From Madurella fahalii (Eukaryota > Ascomycota > Sordariomycetes > Sordariales), in contig CM056874.1 of NCBI GenBank assembly GCA_029876055.1, positions 5,518,001-5,582,000 on the forward strand: a DNA stretch of 64,000 bases, read 5' to 3'. This document shows positions 24,025 through 35,987 of this stretch, in pieces. A model generated the notes under the pieces. The model ran no database searches. It had not been told where the DNA came from and was given only the letters and a program-made list of their open reading frames with translations. Position 1 is the first letter of the stretch. Each line of letters starts with the position of its first letter. The position numbers and the translations under genes were made by a program.

Positions 24025-25866
24025 CTAGTGGGAGTGGTCCCCATGGCCGTGTCCATGTTCTTCCGCAGAGTGACTACTCTCGGGCCGTGACACGGGCGGA
24101 GAGCAGCACCCCTGGCCGACACAATCGTCGACACAGTCCAGAAGACATTGACTTCCCTCGTTGTTTCCGCACCCCGCAGCCGCAGCTGCCTCGGGCCCGT
24201 CCGAACTCCCCCGGCGCTCTCCGTGGTCGTGCGCGCTGTCTAGGCAGAACTCGGGTTGGATGGTGGCGCTGTGGATACCGTACGCATGGAGACACTTGCG
24301 AGCCATCTTGGAGAGCTCCATGTACTTCTCGCCGTTGGCTTCCGAAATGGGAAAAGCAACTTGAATATGCATAGACGCAACCACCTTGGTGTCCGAAAGC
24401 TGCCAGATGTGCACGTGGTGGCAGCTGATAACCCCCGGCAGGGCCTGGATGTCCTCCCTAACATCACTGAGGTCGATGTGTTCGGGCGTTGCCTGCAGAA
24501 GGATCTTGGATGCGGCGAGGGTGAGGGGGACCGCCGAGCGGAGAATAATGACGGTGATGAAGAGAGATACTGCCGGATCGGCGTAGTAGCGTCCCTCCCA
24601 GTCGGTGAGCCAGATGATGAGCGCTGTAACGATGACTCCCACGTTGCCCAACGCGTCCCCGAGAACATGCAGAATCATGGCGTTCATTCCCATGTCACCG
24701 TGGCTGTGTCCCTGGCCTTTACCGGACTTCTTTGGCTTGTTGTGGTTGTGTAGGTGGTGTATGCCCGAGCCGCGTCGGGGCCGTTTCGAGGCCGAATGCG
24801 ACTCGTGTGTTCCGCTGCCAGCCTGTACAGTACCAGTCTTCTTAAGCAGAGGAGTGCTTTCGCGAAGGTCCGGCTCGTCAAGGACCGCCGTATCGTCTTC
24901 GGGGTTGCTATCGCTACTGGACTCGTCATCAGGTTGGGGTCGGCTGGCGGCGATGATCTCCTGCCGGAAGCTAGCAGGATGAATGCTGATATCCTCAATG
25001 TTAGTAAGGCGGCCATGCCTAACGGCCCCTGGCGTGCGACGCTCCCTCCGGCCAGTACCACGACTTCCGCCCCACTCGGCAGCCTCGGGCCCTTCGTCCC
25101 CGAACCGGATATGTCTTGTCGGTGAGCCGATCGCCGCCGTGTTGTATCTCGCCACGGCGGCCTCGGGCAACAAGTCAGCCACGCGCCCACCCTCGTCGGC
25201 CGCGATATCTTGCCCTCCCAAGGGTCCAGCACGACCTTCTTCAGCAGCCCGGTCGAGACCGTGGGTATGCGAGTGCCCGTCGTCGTGACTGTGCCCCTCC
25301 TCGCCGTGCTCGTGCTCTCCAGGGCCGTGGGAGTGTCCATGTCCGCCAAGGACACCAAAACCAACCAAATTCGAGGCCAGTCCCAGGCAGCCGACAGCCA
25401 GAATAAGCTCGGGGTTGCCAATCTCGGGTGGATCGATAAATCGGGTAAGCGCTTCGAGGACGATTGAGACGCAGAGCGCAATCAGGAACACGGCGTTGAA
25501 GAAGGCACCGAGGATCTCGGCGCGGAGCCACTGAGACTACAGTCAGCGAATTCGTAGTCACAGCTTCCAGAGAAAAACTCACCCCGTAGGAGAACTTGTC
25601 GGTGGTTGCTTTCCTCGCCACCGAGACGGCCCACAATCCAACAAATAACGAGATGATGTCGTTAAGCTAAGACGTGGAGAGGAAGGGCATCAGCACCAGA
25701 CTCTGTTCTCTACGCTCTGCGCTCCGTTGAAAAATCTCACCATGTGGAAGGCATCAGCCATAAGCGCCAGCGAGTGGACTGCAAAGCCGGTACCAAGCTC
25801 GAGCAGGAAGAATACGGTGTCGATGACAAGCATCACCTTGATGCGTGTCGATTTGGACCACCCCAT
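24025..25866 (-). CDS. ZRC1: Zinc transporter, cation diffusion facilitator (ZRC1/COT1 type)
   Basis: Moves Zn2+ out of the cytosol into the vacuole or another compartment by proton antiport. Exons (minus): 25866-25741, 25666-25583 and 25530-24025, giving 571 aa. Both metal-site motifs of the CDF family are present as HxxxD: H41-MLN-D45 in TM2 and HVLGD in TM5, the HDHD arrangement linked to zinc selectivity. A histidine-rich cytosolic loop (HGHSHGPGEHEHGEEGHSH) follows TM3/4, with a long insert between TM4 and TM5. The soluble C-terminal domain includes GVISCHHVHIWQLSD, and the end is again His-rich. Intron 1 falls inside the first HxxxD motif (after M42). A cysteine-rich tail segment near the end may bind metal. 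Vacuolar location is by family analogy. Confidence 0.94.
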
Positions 25867-27442
25867 CCTGCCTGCGTCTTTTGGCGAACCTCAACCTGCA
25901 AAGCGAAGGGAGCCGGGATGGCAATTGTATTGTCGGATGTACACGGCCGACGTCAGATTATTACATGGAACGAAGAAAATATTGTATGGTTGGTTTGCGG
26001 CGCAGTTTGCGGGTTGGCAGTGTGTTAAATGCTGGGGCTCGCGGAACAAACTTCTGGAACCTGGAATCGCCCCCGGCCCCCGGCAAAGATTGAGGTGCAG
26101 TGGCGCTGCGAACGGCCCGTTGCTCGTGCACTAGCGCACGCAGCTGATCCGCTGAAAGCCGACAGGGAACTTCGTACTGCACAGTTTACTGGACTTGGCC
26201 CCCTGTCTCGTCCACCAAGAACAAGGGCAATGCAGATGTGAGCCAACACTCAGACAGCCACTCGTGGATGCTTATGAAACTTTTCTGGTAGAAGGAGGCA
26301 GACGGCGGAAAGTCAGTCCAGGTATGTGCTGCAGAGAGGCAAGTGATGCTGCAGATGCTGCACAACCCGCATCGTCAGTGGCGCCGGACCCTGCTGTGGT
26401 GACATCAACCGAGAAATCAATTCAGCGGCCCTGGCTGGCCCCGCTTCTTAAGTAAGCCCCGCCATTCAGCTGCAGGAGGGTTTTTTTTTAAAAAAAAAAA
26501 AATTTAGCAGTTACCTACTAAGTTACAATCGATAAACCAACCAAGATAAAATAAGACGAGACCAGAACGGGTGAGACACGAGATACAAAGTGAGCCAGTG
26601 AAAGGGAATGCAAAATAGGAAGCTGCCGTCTCAAATCTCGGCATGGCATGTTTAGACAGCTTGACCGAACATCGGGGCCGGGGATACGTCCATTCTCTGC
26701 AGCTTCTCTCTTGGCCGGAGCCGTCATTGGAGACTTCCAACCCCAACTTCTCCGACAATGGACCGGGTGCACCATCAAGTTTACGTCGGCTAGAATTCGC
26801 GGACCGATATAACCCTTCTAGTTCAAGCATGTTACATTTGTGCATATGCTACAAGCTGAGAGCGGGCCGCCAGGCACTAATGCACGCCTTACTTATGGCC
26901 GGGGATGGCACGACGATCATGTTTCCCTGGCGAGTCCCCAGGAGTGAGCTTCGGCATAGCCCGTTCTGGCGAATAAAGTAGTCTCAAGTGTAAGGTTAGA
27001 TTGGATCATTCTAGACAGGTCATAGTCAAACGAAGAAGACATGAAAAGCAAAAAGAAGAAGAGAAGAAGACGGGTAAAAAAAAAATAAAATAAAAAAAAT
27101 AAGATGAGTTGGGAATTCGCTGGAGGTCAGGGGAAGGTCACCGAGTTGAGTTGACAGGATCCCGAGTTCCTACACTCTTCTCTACAGCTTGTTGTCTTGT
27201 GGAAACGATTCTGTTGCCCAGGGATGCCCCACACCTACACGTCAGAACTAATCGCTTATCGGATAAGTTTATCGCAATCCCTGTCGCCGGATGACACACT
27301 GCAGCCCGGGGGGAGGGAAACGGTGAGATGCAATCATTATAAGGGTCAATTCAGCTTTGAACGCTCCTGTCCTCTTATTCGGACTCTGGTCTTGTTTCGT
27401 AGCGTGCTTGATGCGGCTATTACACTACTCAGACCGCCCAAG
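25867..27442. other. Bidirectional intergenic region, ZRC1 / F-box gene
   Basis: A 1.6 kb divergent promoter region. It contains a T9-A13 palindromic homopolymer (about 26480-26502) and an A-rich stretch at 27070-27102. An ATG-started open frame at 26643-26981 (112 codons) was looked at but shows no recognisable features. No tRNA or repeat element was identified. Confidence 0.4.
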
Positions 27443-29145
27443 ATGAACGACGAACAGTCGAACCCTGAACTCGATTCCTTCCGAGAACGGTGGAGGGCCG
27501 AAGTCCGGGCAAGACATCCGGCTCCAGACTCTTCCCGGCAACAACAACAACAACAACAACAACAGCAGCAGCAGCAGCAGCAGCAGCAACAGCAGAGCGC
27601 AGCGGCCGGTCCGTCCACAGCATCTGCCAGGGTCACGCGCCCCACGGAACCTCGGGGGAAACCACCACCAGCAACCAAAACACCCGCAGCAAGGGATTAT
27701 GATGACGAAGACTATCTGCCCGTTCAGTCTCAGTCATTCGACGGGCCAGCGCCTGCCGGGTTAACAGCGCTTTCTCAAACCGGAGGGCAGCCAAGCATAC
27801 CGGAGAAGGCGGAACCCGTCTCGGCCCTTGAGCACTATGAAAGGGCGGTGGAAAATGAGGCGGCGGGCAAACTCGGAGACAGTCTGAAGCTGTACCGCAA
27901 GGCATTCAGGGTGTGTTATACACATCTCCATATTCAGACAAACAAGGAACCTGATTGCTGATACAAGCTTAGATGAACGACCGAGTGGACCAAGAGTACA
28001 AGAATAAGCACTTCCCCAAGCCGCCTCCAAAGCCTGCAGTAGCAGCCTCATCAGCCGGGTCTCTGGACAGAATTGCGTCTACACCGAAGCCGGAACAACC
28101 ACAGTCGATCAAGGACCTCATCGCCAGCTTCTCGGGACTCAGGATTGAGCCTGCGCCGCCCGAGGTTGAGGGCATGCCGCAGCCCCCTTGCCCCATCGCG
28201 TCTCTCCCGTACGAGATTCTGGTGCACATCCTCAGGGACGTGGCCATCCTCGACATCGGCGACTTTGTCCGCCTCAGCCGCGTCTGCAAGCTCTTGGCCT
28301 ACATCGTTGCGACTGAAGATCGCATCTGGCGGCGCGTCTGCCTCGGTACCGAATTCGGTTTTGGCGGGATGCACTACTACTGGCAACGCCAAATCACCTG
28401 GGGGCCCCTCACCGAAGAGGACCTCATCCGCGAAGCCGAGGAAACCGCTGCAGCAGTAGAGTCGACAGAAGCGCTCGCGGACGACTCCGCTATACCACCA
28501 CCTGAATTATCCCTCTCTGCCCGCGCGCAGCGCCACGCCCAAGAAAGCACCGCCAATACGCTGGCCTTCTACCGTTCCCTCTACTCTTCCTCGTGGCAGC
28601 GCATGTTCCGCTTCCGCCCACGCATCCGCTTCAACGGCTGCTACATCTGCACCGTCAACTACATACGCTCCGGCCTGGCAAACACCAACACCATCACGTG
28701 GAACACGCCGGTGCACATCGTCACCTACTACCGCTACCTGCGCTTCTTTCGCGACGGGACGGCCATTAGCCTACAGACCACGGCCGAGCCCGCCAATGTG
28801 GTACACCATCTGACGAGGGAGGTCGCGGCGTCGGGCGCCAACGTAGCGGGCCAGTCGGTGCTGAAGGGCAGGTGGAGGCTGGGTAGGGAGGCGGACAACC
28901 CGGGTGCTTCGGCCAGCGAGGTCGAGGGCGACGTCGTGGTTGAGACGGAAGGGGTGGCAAAGTATATCTATCGGCTGGATTTGGCCCTGCGGAGCGCGGG
29001 CAAGGGCGCGAGGAATAATAAACTGGTCTGGAAGGGCTTTTATAGCTACAATACCTTGACTGGGGACTGGGCCGAGTTTACGCTGCGAGATAATACCCCC
29101 TTCTTCTTTAGTCGGGTGAGGAGTTTCGGGGTTAGGGGGCAGTGA
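27443..29145 (+). CDS. F-box protein, FBXO9/Hrt3/Pof7 type
   Basis: Predicted substrate adaptor of an SCF ubiquitin ligase. Exons: 27443-27910 and 27973-29145 (intron with GTGTGT donor and CTTAG acceptor), giving 546 aa. A 19-residue glutamine run starts at residue 33. A TPR-like helical pair follows at about 127-172 (ALEHYERAVENEAAGKLGDS, then LYRKAFR joined across the intron to MNDRVDQEY). The F-box is at about 230-283 (LPYEILVHILRDV ... LSRVCK). The C-terminal half has the conserved FRPRIRFNGCYICTVNY and VHIVTYYRYLRFFRDGT segments typical of the FBXO9 family. The start is the first ATG of the frame. Family membership is well supported; the substrate is unknown. Confidence 0.9.
27539..27595 (+). 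repeat. Polyglutamine-encoding CAA/CAG tract
   Basis: Nineteen consecutive CAA/CAG codons near the 5' end of the F-box gene. The change from CAA to CAG blocks suggests past expansion of each. Confidence 0.9.
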
Positions 29146-29663
29146 CGGGCGGAGGGGGGGTGAGATGGTCTCTTGCGGCAGCATGAGCACCTGAATTAGC
29201 ATTCGCATCTATGGCTAGATAAGTTCGGGGAGGTATGTCTGCTCGCCAGCGGAATAACGAGGGGGCTTTATATGTCATTGATGATTCAGGCATTATAGAT
29301 TTGCCGCTTAGTGCAATAGCAGAGTAGTTGGGTATACAGGATATCGAGGAGCCTCTTAGTAGAAAGGGGTTAAAGGGTCTTGGCGCCACACTTGACAGCT
29401 GTCGCCACTTGATCAGTTGTGCCTCGGTCGCGCCGAGATGGACCCTGAACTGCGAGGCTGCAGCCACCCACAGGTGATGACGATCACGAGCAGGCGAGTA
29501 CGGCGCTATCCGACTGTGTGTAACGAAATTGCCAATTGGCCTTGAACGACAGCCCACATTGCCACCCATTCTTCTTCCGGAAGACGACAACTACGAGCCG
29601 ATCCCCCGCCGAAAATGTTATGAACAAGCTCCGAACCGACACAAACACAAACCAGTCATTGCA
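29146..29663. other. Intergenic region, F-box gene to GUP1
   Basis: A 518 bp gap between two genes on the same strand. It should hold the F-box terminator and GUP1 promoter. The minus-strand open frame here has no ATG start and no recognisable features. Confidence 0.45.
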
Positions 29664-31832
29664 ATGGCGCGCGGCAGCGGCCGCAGCCCGCTTTCCTTTC
29701 TCGCAAGCATCTACGACCTCGACACGCTCGACACGCGCTTCACCACTCCATCGTCGGTTCCATACAAGGCGGCGGTAGCGGATGCGCGGGGCGGCGCTGA
29801 TAAGAGGGGGGACAGCAGCAGCAGCAGTAGCAGCAGCAACAGCAGGACGCCCGATAAACGGACCGAGCCGTCAAAATGGGGCACGCTCGAGTTTTATGTG
29901 TATTACCTGGTGTTTTTGACCGCGGTGCCGTCCATGTTTTGGATTGCGTACGATGTGTCGAGACGTAGGTTCCCCCTCACAGGCGGGGTGGAATCGTGGA
30001 AGGATTGCTGATCGTATGGGCAGCATCGGACCCGAGATATCCCAAGTTTGAGAAGCACCTTTCTGAAGGGTGGATTCCAGGGCGGAAGATTGTAAGACCA
30101 TGACCTGGCGATGTGGCGTTGCAGGGCAATGTGCTGACGGGATCATGGTCTGCAGGATGTCTCGGATGCGCAGTACCACACCTTCCGCACCAACCTGCCC
30201 TACATGGCGCTTCTCCTCGTCTTGCACCCACTCTGCCGCAGGGTGTGGAACGCCGTGTACCCTGTTCCGCAGGAACTGAAGGCTGCGAAGGCGGCTTCCC
30301 CTGAGGCGGCCGAGGCAAGGCTGCAGCAGCGCACGTCGTTTGACTACGCCTTTGCGCTGTTGTACCTCGTCGTTTTGCATGGTTTCTCGGCAGTCAAGAT
30401 CCTCTTGATCCTGGCTCTCAACTATAAGCTTGCGACGGGGCTGCTGAGGAAGTACATCCCGGCTGCGACGTGGGTGTTCAACATCTGCATCCTGTTTGCC
30501 AACGAACTCTGTGAGGGATACAAGTTCCGCGACGTCGCGCTGCTCGTGTCCGGCGCACCGGCCAAGGACCTGGTAACGGACCCATCAGTGCTGGTCAAGC
30601 TGGGCGAGTGGCTCGATAGCTACGGCGGGCTCATGTCACGCTGGGAGATCCTCTTCAACATCACCGTCCTCCGCCTCATCAGCTTCAATCTCGACTACTA
30701 CTGGAGCCTGGACAGGCGAAGCTCCAGCCCCATCGAGGTAAGGCTCCACCCGGATGAACCATACCACCCACCTCGTTTTCCACTGACCCTCCCAAGAAGA
30801 AGCAACTCGACCCCTCCAACCTCTCAGAGCGTGACCGCATCTCCATCCCCGCCGCCCCCTCCGACTTCTCATTCCGCACCTACGTCGGCTACGCCATCTA
30901 CGCGCCGCTCTACCTCACCGGCCCCATCATCACCTTCAACGACTACATCTCGCAACAGCGCTACCAGCCCGCCACCATCTCGTCCTCGCGCACCCTCCGG
31001 TACGCTGTCCGCTTCGCGCTGGTCCTCCTCGCCATGGAGCTCGTCCTGCACTACGACTACGTCGGCGCCATCTCCAAGTCGTCGCCGGAGTGGTCGTCGT
31101 ACTCGCCGGCGCAGATCTCGCTCCTCTCCTTCTTCAACCTCCACATCATCTGGCTTAAGCTCCTCCTGCCCTGGCGCTTCTTCCGCCTGTGGTCGCTCAC
31201 CGACGGCGTCGACCCGCCGGAGAACATGCTCCGCTGCGTCAGCAACAACTACTCGACCCTGTCCTTCTGGCGCGGCTGGCACCGCAGCTACTACCGCTGG
31301 CTGCTGCGCTACATCTACATCCCCTTCGGCGGGTCCAGCTTTCGCACCGCGCGGGACGCCGCGCGCACCGTCGTCACCTACCTCGTCGTCTTCACCTTTG
31401 TGGCGCTGTGGCACGACATCAAGCTGAACTTGCTGATTTGGGGGTGGTTGGTGGTGGTGTTCTTCTTGCCCGAGATTGCGGCCGGGTATATCTTCCCCAG
31501 GAGAAAATGGGAGGGGAGGCCTACGGCGTATAGGATGCTGTGCTGTGTTGGGGGCGTGGGGAATGTGCTGATGATGATCTCGGCGAATCTGGTTGGTTTC
31601 GCGGTCGGGTTGGATGGGCTGGAGAGTATTGTGCGCGGCATCTTTAGGGATTATTCTGGTATGTTCGCGTTCAACTCACTTTTTTGTCGCCTTGAGAGTG
31701 TGTTACTGACGTCAACGCTACCTAGGACTCGTGTTCCTCGTCACGGCGTGCTCGGCTTTGTTTGTGGGTATTCAGGTCATGTTTGAGATTCGGCAGACAG
31801 AGCTGAGGAGGGGAGTTAACCTGAAGTGCTAA
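29664..31832 (+). CDS. GUP1: Membrane-bound O-acyltransferase GUP1
   Basis: ER membrane MBOAT protein; the yeast orthologue remodels GPI-anchor lipids by adding C26 fatty acid. Exons: 29664-29964, 30024-30091, 30156-30737, 30797-31658 and 31726-31832, giving 639 aa. The N-terminus has a serine run (AGC repeats, about 29817-29845) before the first membrane helix. Multiple hydrophobic helices follow. The MBOAT signature region is clear: SFWRGWHRSYYRWLLRYIY, and the invariant histidine H523 in FTFVALWHDIKLNLL. All five exons join in frame and restore family sequence, for example WIPGRKI/DVSDAQYHTFR. At exon 4, alternative AAG/AAG acceptors three bases apart would add or remove one lysine. Confidence 0.94.
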
Positions 31833-32347
31833 ATGAGTTTCACATCTGTACTATACATAGAAGTTTGGGAATACGTAACGTTGCCGTGTAGAGGTATAAT
31901 CCATTGTAGGGCTATAGACTCTTAAGTCTGATCCGGCCCACCGGGTCTTGTGATTACGTAGACGCACAACTTGATCCCGGTTACTCCGGCTGTTACCTAT
32001 GACAAGAGTAGGAGCCGTCGGTTACACAACTCCTATTACCCGGCGCGATTTTGTCGCTAGAACTACAACCTATCGCTTCCGTCAGCAAGGGATATACTGT
32101 TATTATGTAGAGTTTCGTTGGATATTAAAAGATTTGTGGTTGGTTTTGGAACAGATAACAGCCGGGCGAATCTGCGTACGAGATGGGGTTCGCCGACACC
32201 ATTGAAAAGGGTATTATTATCCGTACACTCAACCCGAGAACCTCCTATACATTGCGTTGCCAAAGAGCACCCCCACCCAAAGCGCCAAATCAAAGAGTAA
32301 CAACGAGACAGAGTCACAAGAGAACAGGAACCCTAAGCCGCAATCGT
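31833..32347. other. Convergent 3' intergenic region
   Basis: A 515 bp AT-richer 3' flank shared by GUP1 and the small membrane-protein gene. No gene seen. Confidence 0.45.
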
Positions 32348-33269
32348 CTAGTGCGGCTTCGACATCTCCAAGTCCTTTGCCGCAGCGGAGTGGTCGGCTG
32401 GCTCCGCAAACTTGCCGTTCTTGCCGAGCCTCGTCTCGGTGATGTACTTGCGAAGCCAAATGACACCCCAAGCAACGCCAAAGAGGAGCAGGCATCCGGC
32501 GGCAATCCCAAAAACGTAGGCCGCCACAAGCGCGCCTTGCCTTTGGGGGTCAAGGAAGCTGTAGGTGTAGAAGCCCTTGTCTGCCTCGGTCGTGTACGCC
32601 AATGCCAGGTACAGCGCCAGCACCACGATGAGCCACAGCATGTGAATGGCCGGCGGCGGGTCGGTGCGAGGTACGATGAGCTCAAACAAGGCGAGGCCGC
32701 TGTTCATCGCGTGCTGCGACACATTGCTCCAGCCCTCATACACCTCGGCGTACCAGCTGCCCGAGAAGAGTATCGCCCAGTAGACAATGGTGACGATGAA
32801 GGGGTAGACGATGATAGTGGAGTAGAAAGCCGAGTGCAGCGCCTGGAGGGGCCGAGGGAAGCGGTCGAGAAGCGGGACGCCCGACCTAGCGTAGGTGAAG
32901 GTGTGGATTGCTGCGGCGAGGAAGTAGAAGCCAAGACCCCAGTAGCTGAGCGAGGTGAAATAGCTGAACTGATTCTGAGAGGCGGTGCAGCCGCTCTCAG
33001 CGTTGGCGCATTGCCATGCTAAGACGAAGACAAGTGTCGTAAAGACGTAGAGAGACTGCGTGGAGAGGGCAGTAACGCGAATTAGCAATTTGTCTGTTTT
33101 AGGCGGTGACTGCACGGTGGGATGAAGGACACGGGCGCCACCAAGAGATGTGACGTACAATCAGGGCTCGACAGAAGAAGAGCCACCACGGCGAGAGAAG
33201 CCACGACGTTTCAAACCGATGGGTTGGATCCCACGGATCGGTCCCAAACCTGAACGCACTCCAGGACAT
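32348..33269 (-). CDS. Polytopic membrane protein, possibly FAR-17a/AIG1-like
   Basis: Exons (minus): 33269-33159 and 33055-32348, giving 272 aa. Exon 1 encodes MSWSAFRFGTDPWDPTHR and part of an amphipathic segment. The GTACGT donor and the ACGCAG acceptor join ...FFCRALI to SLYVFTTLVFVLAW in frame. The frame also runs back through the intron to 33160, but without an ATG. Five to six hydrophobic helices are visible (about 37-55, 70-90, 110-135, 165-190 and 205-225). The order of short motifs (WGLGFYFLAAAIHTF, WSNVSQHAMN, TYSFLDP) recalls the AIG1/FAR-17a family of membrane lipid hydrolases, but I regard that as tentative. The C-terminus is a short basic, cytosolic tail. Confidence 0.72.
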
Positions 33270-35987
33270 GTCTGCAGATCACAGGTTTGCCGATCAAAGG
33301 TGAGCGCGGGAAGGAGACAGGAAGTGCAAAGGGAAGAAGTCCGCAGTGAGCAACAGCGCGGAGGGAAGATGGGGCTGACTTTTTGCTGGAGTTGGTGCCT
33401 GGGCGAAGCTGTCCGGTGTTTCTTCAGTGTCTTGGCAACTCCGAAAGGAACGTGGCTGACCTGCTCACTGCCTCGTCATGAGTGTCGCGCTAGCTTCTAA
33501 TAGCATGACAAACAACGTGAAAGTCAACCGATCTAGTTTGAGGCTCTGCAATCCTTTATCCTTTGTCCGGGACCGACAGACCGGAACGATGTAACCCGAC
33601 CTGGTCATTGGTTCATGTTGGTTGTTGTACAGTAGTACGGGAGCCGAGGTCTGCTGATCAGTGGGTGTCGATGATGACAGTCACTGTTGGCCTAGCAGAA
33701 TTCGGCGCCCCAAGAGGCGCTCAGACGGCTGTGAAATTTCCCTCTTGACGATAACAATCAATTGAGGCACAGTAGTCTCTTGTGGTCGAGTCCCGCAATA
33801 GCAACCAATCGTTCATCCCGGATCCGCGTCGCAACCTTCAGCGCGCGTGAGAGTAAGATTAAAACCCCGACAGTTGGGCATATATGGTGTTGTGATATTC
33901 ATTTCTTCCTCTTCGTTGTCCCCTTCTTCTTTCTTTTGGTCCTTGTCGTTTCTGTTTCTTTTCATCATTGTTTTTGGTCCCTATCTCTTTTTACCTTGTG
34001 TTCTCTTCGTTTCATTACTCTTCATAGAGATTGAAGGTTAGGTGTTACATAGAGAAAACGTAAACTGCGGCACGTCAAGACGCTTTCCACAATCCGAAAA
34101 CACGCTGTCACTGTCTAACATCCTTATGCAAGGAGCCCCCGAAAGGCCTGCAGTATTGTGCACTTCTGGGGGACTTTCTCAGACTGACCGCACAGTGCTG
34201 AATCACAGTTGCCATGTACAGAATGACGACATCGCAGCGTCCAATCTTGGGTGAAAAAACTGCAAGTCTTCAAACCGCTCACCTCCCTGAGGTTTCCAAA
34301 GATAGGAAAAGTAACATCAATGTCTGAGACGGGGCGCTTCTTTCCTGCTGCGCTCGATAGATATGTACGCCGGGCTACAATTTTGTAGAACCATTGCCCG
34401 CAGTATTGAAAGTTAAGGTTAATGCTAACCCCAGACACCGACCAACTCGTTTAAAGTTATTTTACCCCAAACATACACGATCTTTCTATCTTCCTCGCAG
34501 ACTACTATCCACGGCTCCAGTACTAATCCTTGTGCCTCTACGATAACAGTTACAGATTAGATGAATGAATGCTGAATATGAGGCAAGATACTATTTCTAC
34601 AAGTGAGGAATGTAATCCACAAGCCTGCTGTTCTAGTGAGCTAAAATAAAGCTCTCTAGATAGGTACGAGTCGACTCCAATACCATACTTGCCGCCCCAC
34701 GGAGGGATTCTGATGGATAACAAGGTAACAATCAAGTCAAATTCCATCCATCACATCGTGCATTTATCTCCTCTTCAGCCACGATGCACTCGTTTTTGAG
34801 GCTATACACAAACATTATCACAAGGGGTCTAGTAGATTTAGTGGAGTTCCACCAGGACGTGCAAGCATGCGGTAGCCGCACTGTAGGACTGAATTGCACC
34901 GTGCTTCTCGGCCCTAGGAACCCTTCTAGGCCTGGAGCGCGCCAGGGACCTGCATGCCGAGGGCAACAAACAAGCGCCATCTCTCCACATCCACCACCTT
35001 CGCGTGCAACCCCCCCGTTGCCAATTGCAATTCAAATTTGCGCACACCCGACAGCGGCCCATGCATGCCGTGGTATGGATGGGGCCGGTATATTGCAATG
35101 TCCAACTCGCATAACAGAATGTTCGGCTGGCTGACCGCCAGATGGATACTCCAGGGCCATCTACCGGGACGTTCAAATTCATCCAATTTATGCGGGCAAA
35201 CATTTCCAGGTTTTGTGGCTGCCGTCGGAGAGGGGCAGGCACAGCGGCGCCAAGGTTGGCGGGATGGACAGAAAGATTGGACGACGAGTTCCAGGCCCGC
35301 AACCCATGCATTCATTAACGATTCCTACCCGGGAAACGAACACAACCAGCCCCTTGTTCGTGTCCCCCCCCGATGACCCCAGCAATTGGTGGCCCCTAGC
35401 GAATGGGGGGATCGCAGGGGGGTTGCGCTGCTGTCGTGGGTGTGTCTGCAGGGCACCTCCTGGTTTTCCAGGAACCATTTCCCGAATGTGCGTTCGACAG
35501 TTCAATAGGCCGGGTGGAGCGCATCTTTGATTTTGCTTCTCCTCCGCCTGGGGTCCATACAAACAATAACAGCAGGTTGATGTCTGTTTCTCGCGGCTTC
35601 CCCAACTCCAGTCCGCGGCGACAAGTGATTCGCGACGACACGCCTTCAACCTGGCTCTATTGCCTTGCCTTCTGCGTCCCGAAAACGACTGGGTCGGCTA
35701 ACCACTATGTGTCATTCCCGGCAACGCCCGTGACAGGAGCTCGTATTGCCGCTTGAGGTGTTTGCCTTTCACAAACGCTTCCCTCTTCACCCGGCTATCG
35801 ACCATTGTTGGCTGCTGCTCTCTCGATCGAATACCCACACAATCGCTGCGGCCTCCCGCGACGCTGGGCCCACCGCGAACAACAGCTCCTCTGTACCACA
35901 AGGGTTCCTGCTGATCGCCGCGGTGATCCGCGGGTTAATGATTACCCACCAGGACCCTTTGATGTTCTCTTGAAGAATCTTTGCACC
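33270..35987. other. Gene-poor 2.7 kb interval
   Basis: No supported gene. The stretch 33850-34800 is noticeably AT-richer than the coding areas, with several T/C-rich runs (33900-34020). Open frames on both strands (for example 34838-35311 minus) look random. It serves as the divergent promoter region of the membrane-protein gene and the coiled-coil gene. Confidence 0.4.

Noticed and set aside
33850..34800. AT-rich stretch considered as a RIP-degraded transposon
   Set aside because: AT bias is moderate, and no terminal repeats, degraded transposase or strong TpA excess could be recognised by eye.
34838..35376. Overlapping open frames on both strands near 35 kb
   Set aside because: No domain and no consistent frame preference; likely random in GC-rich DNA.
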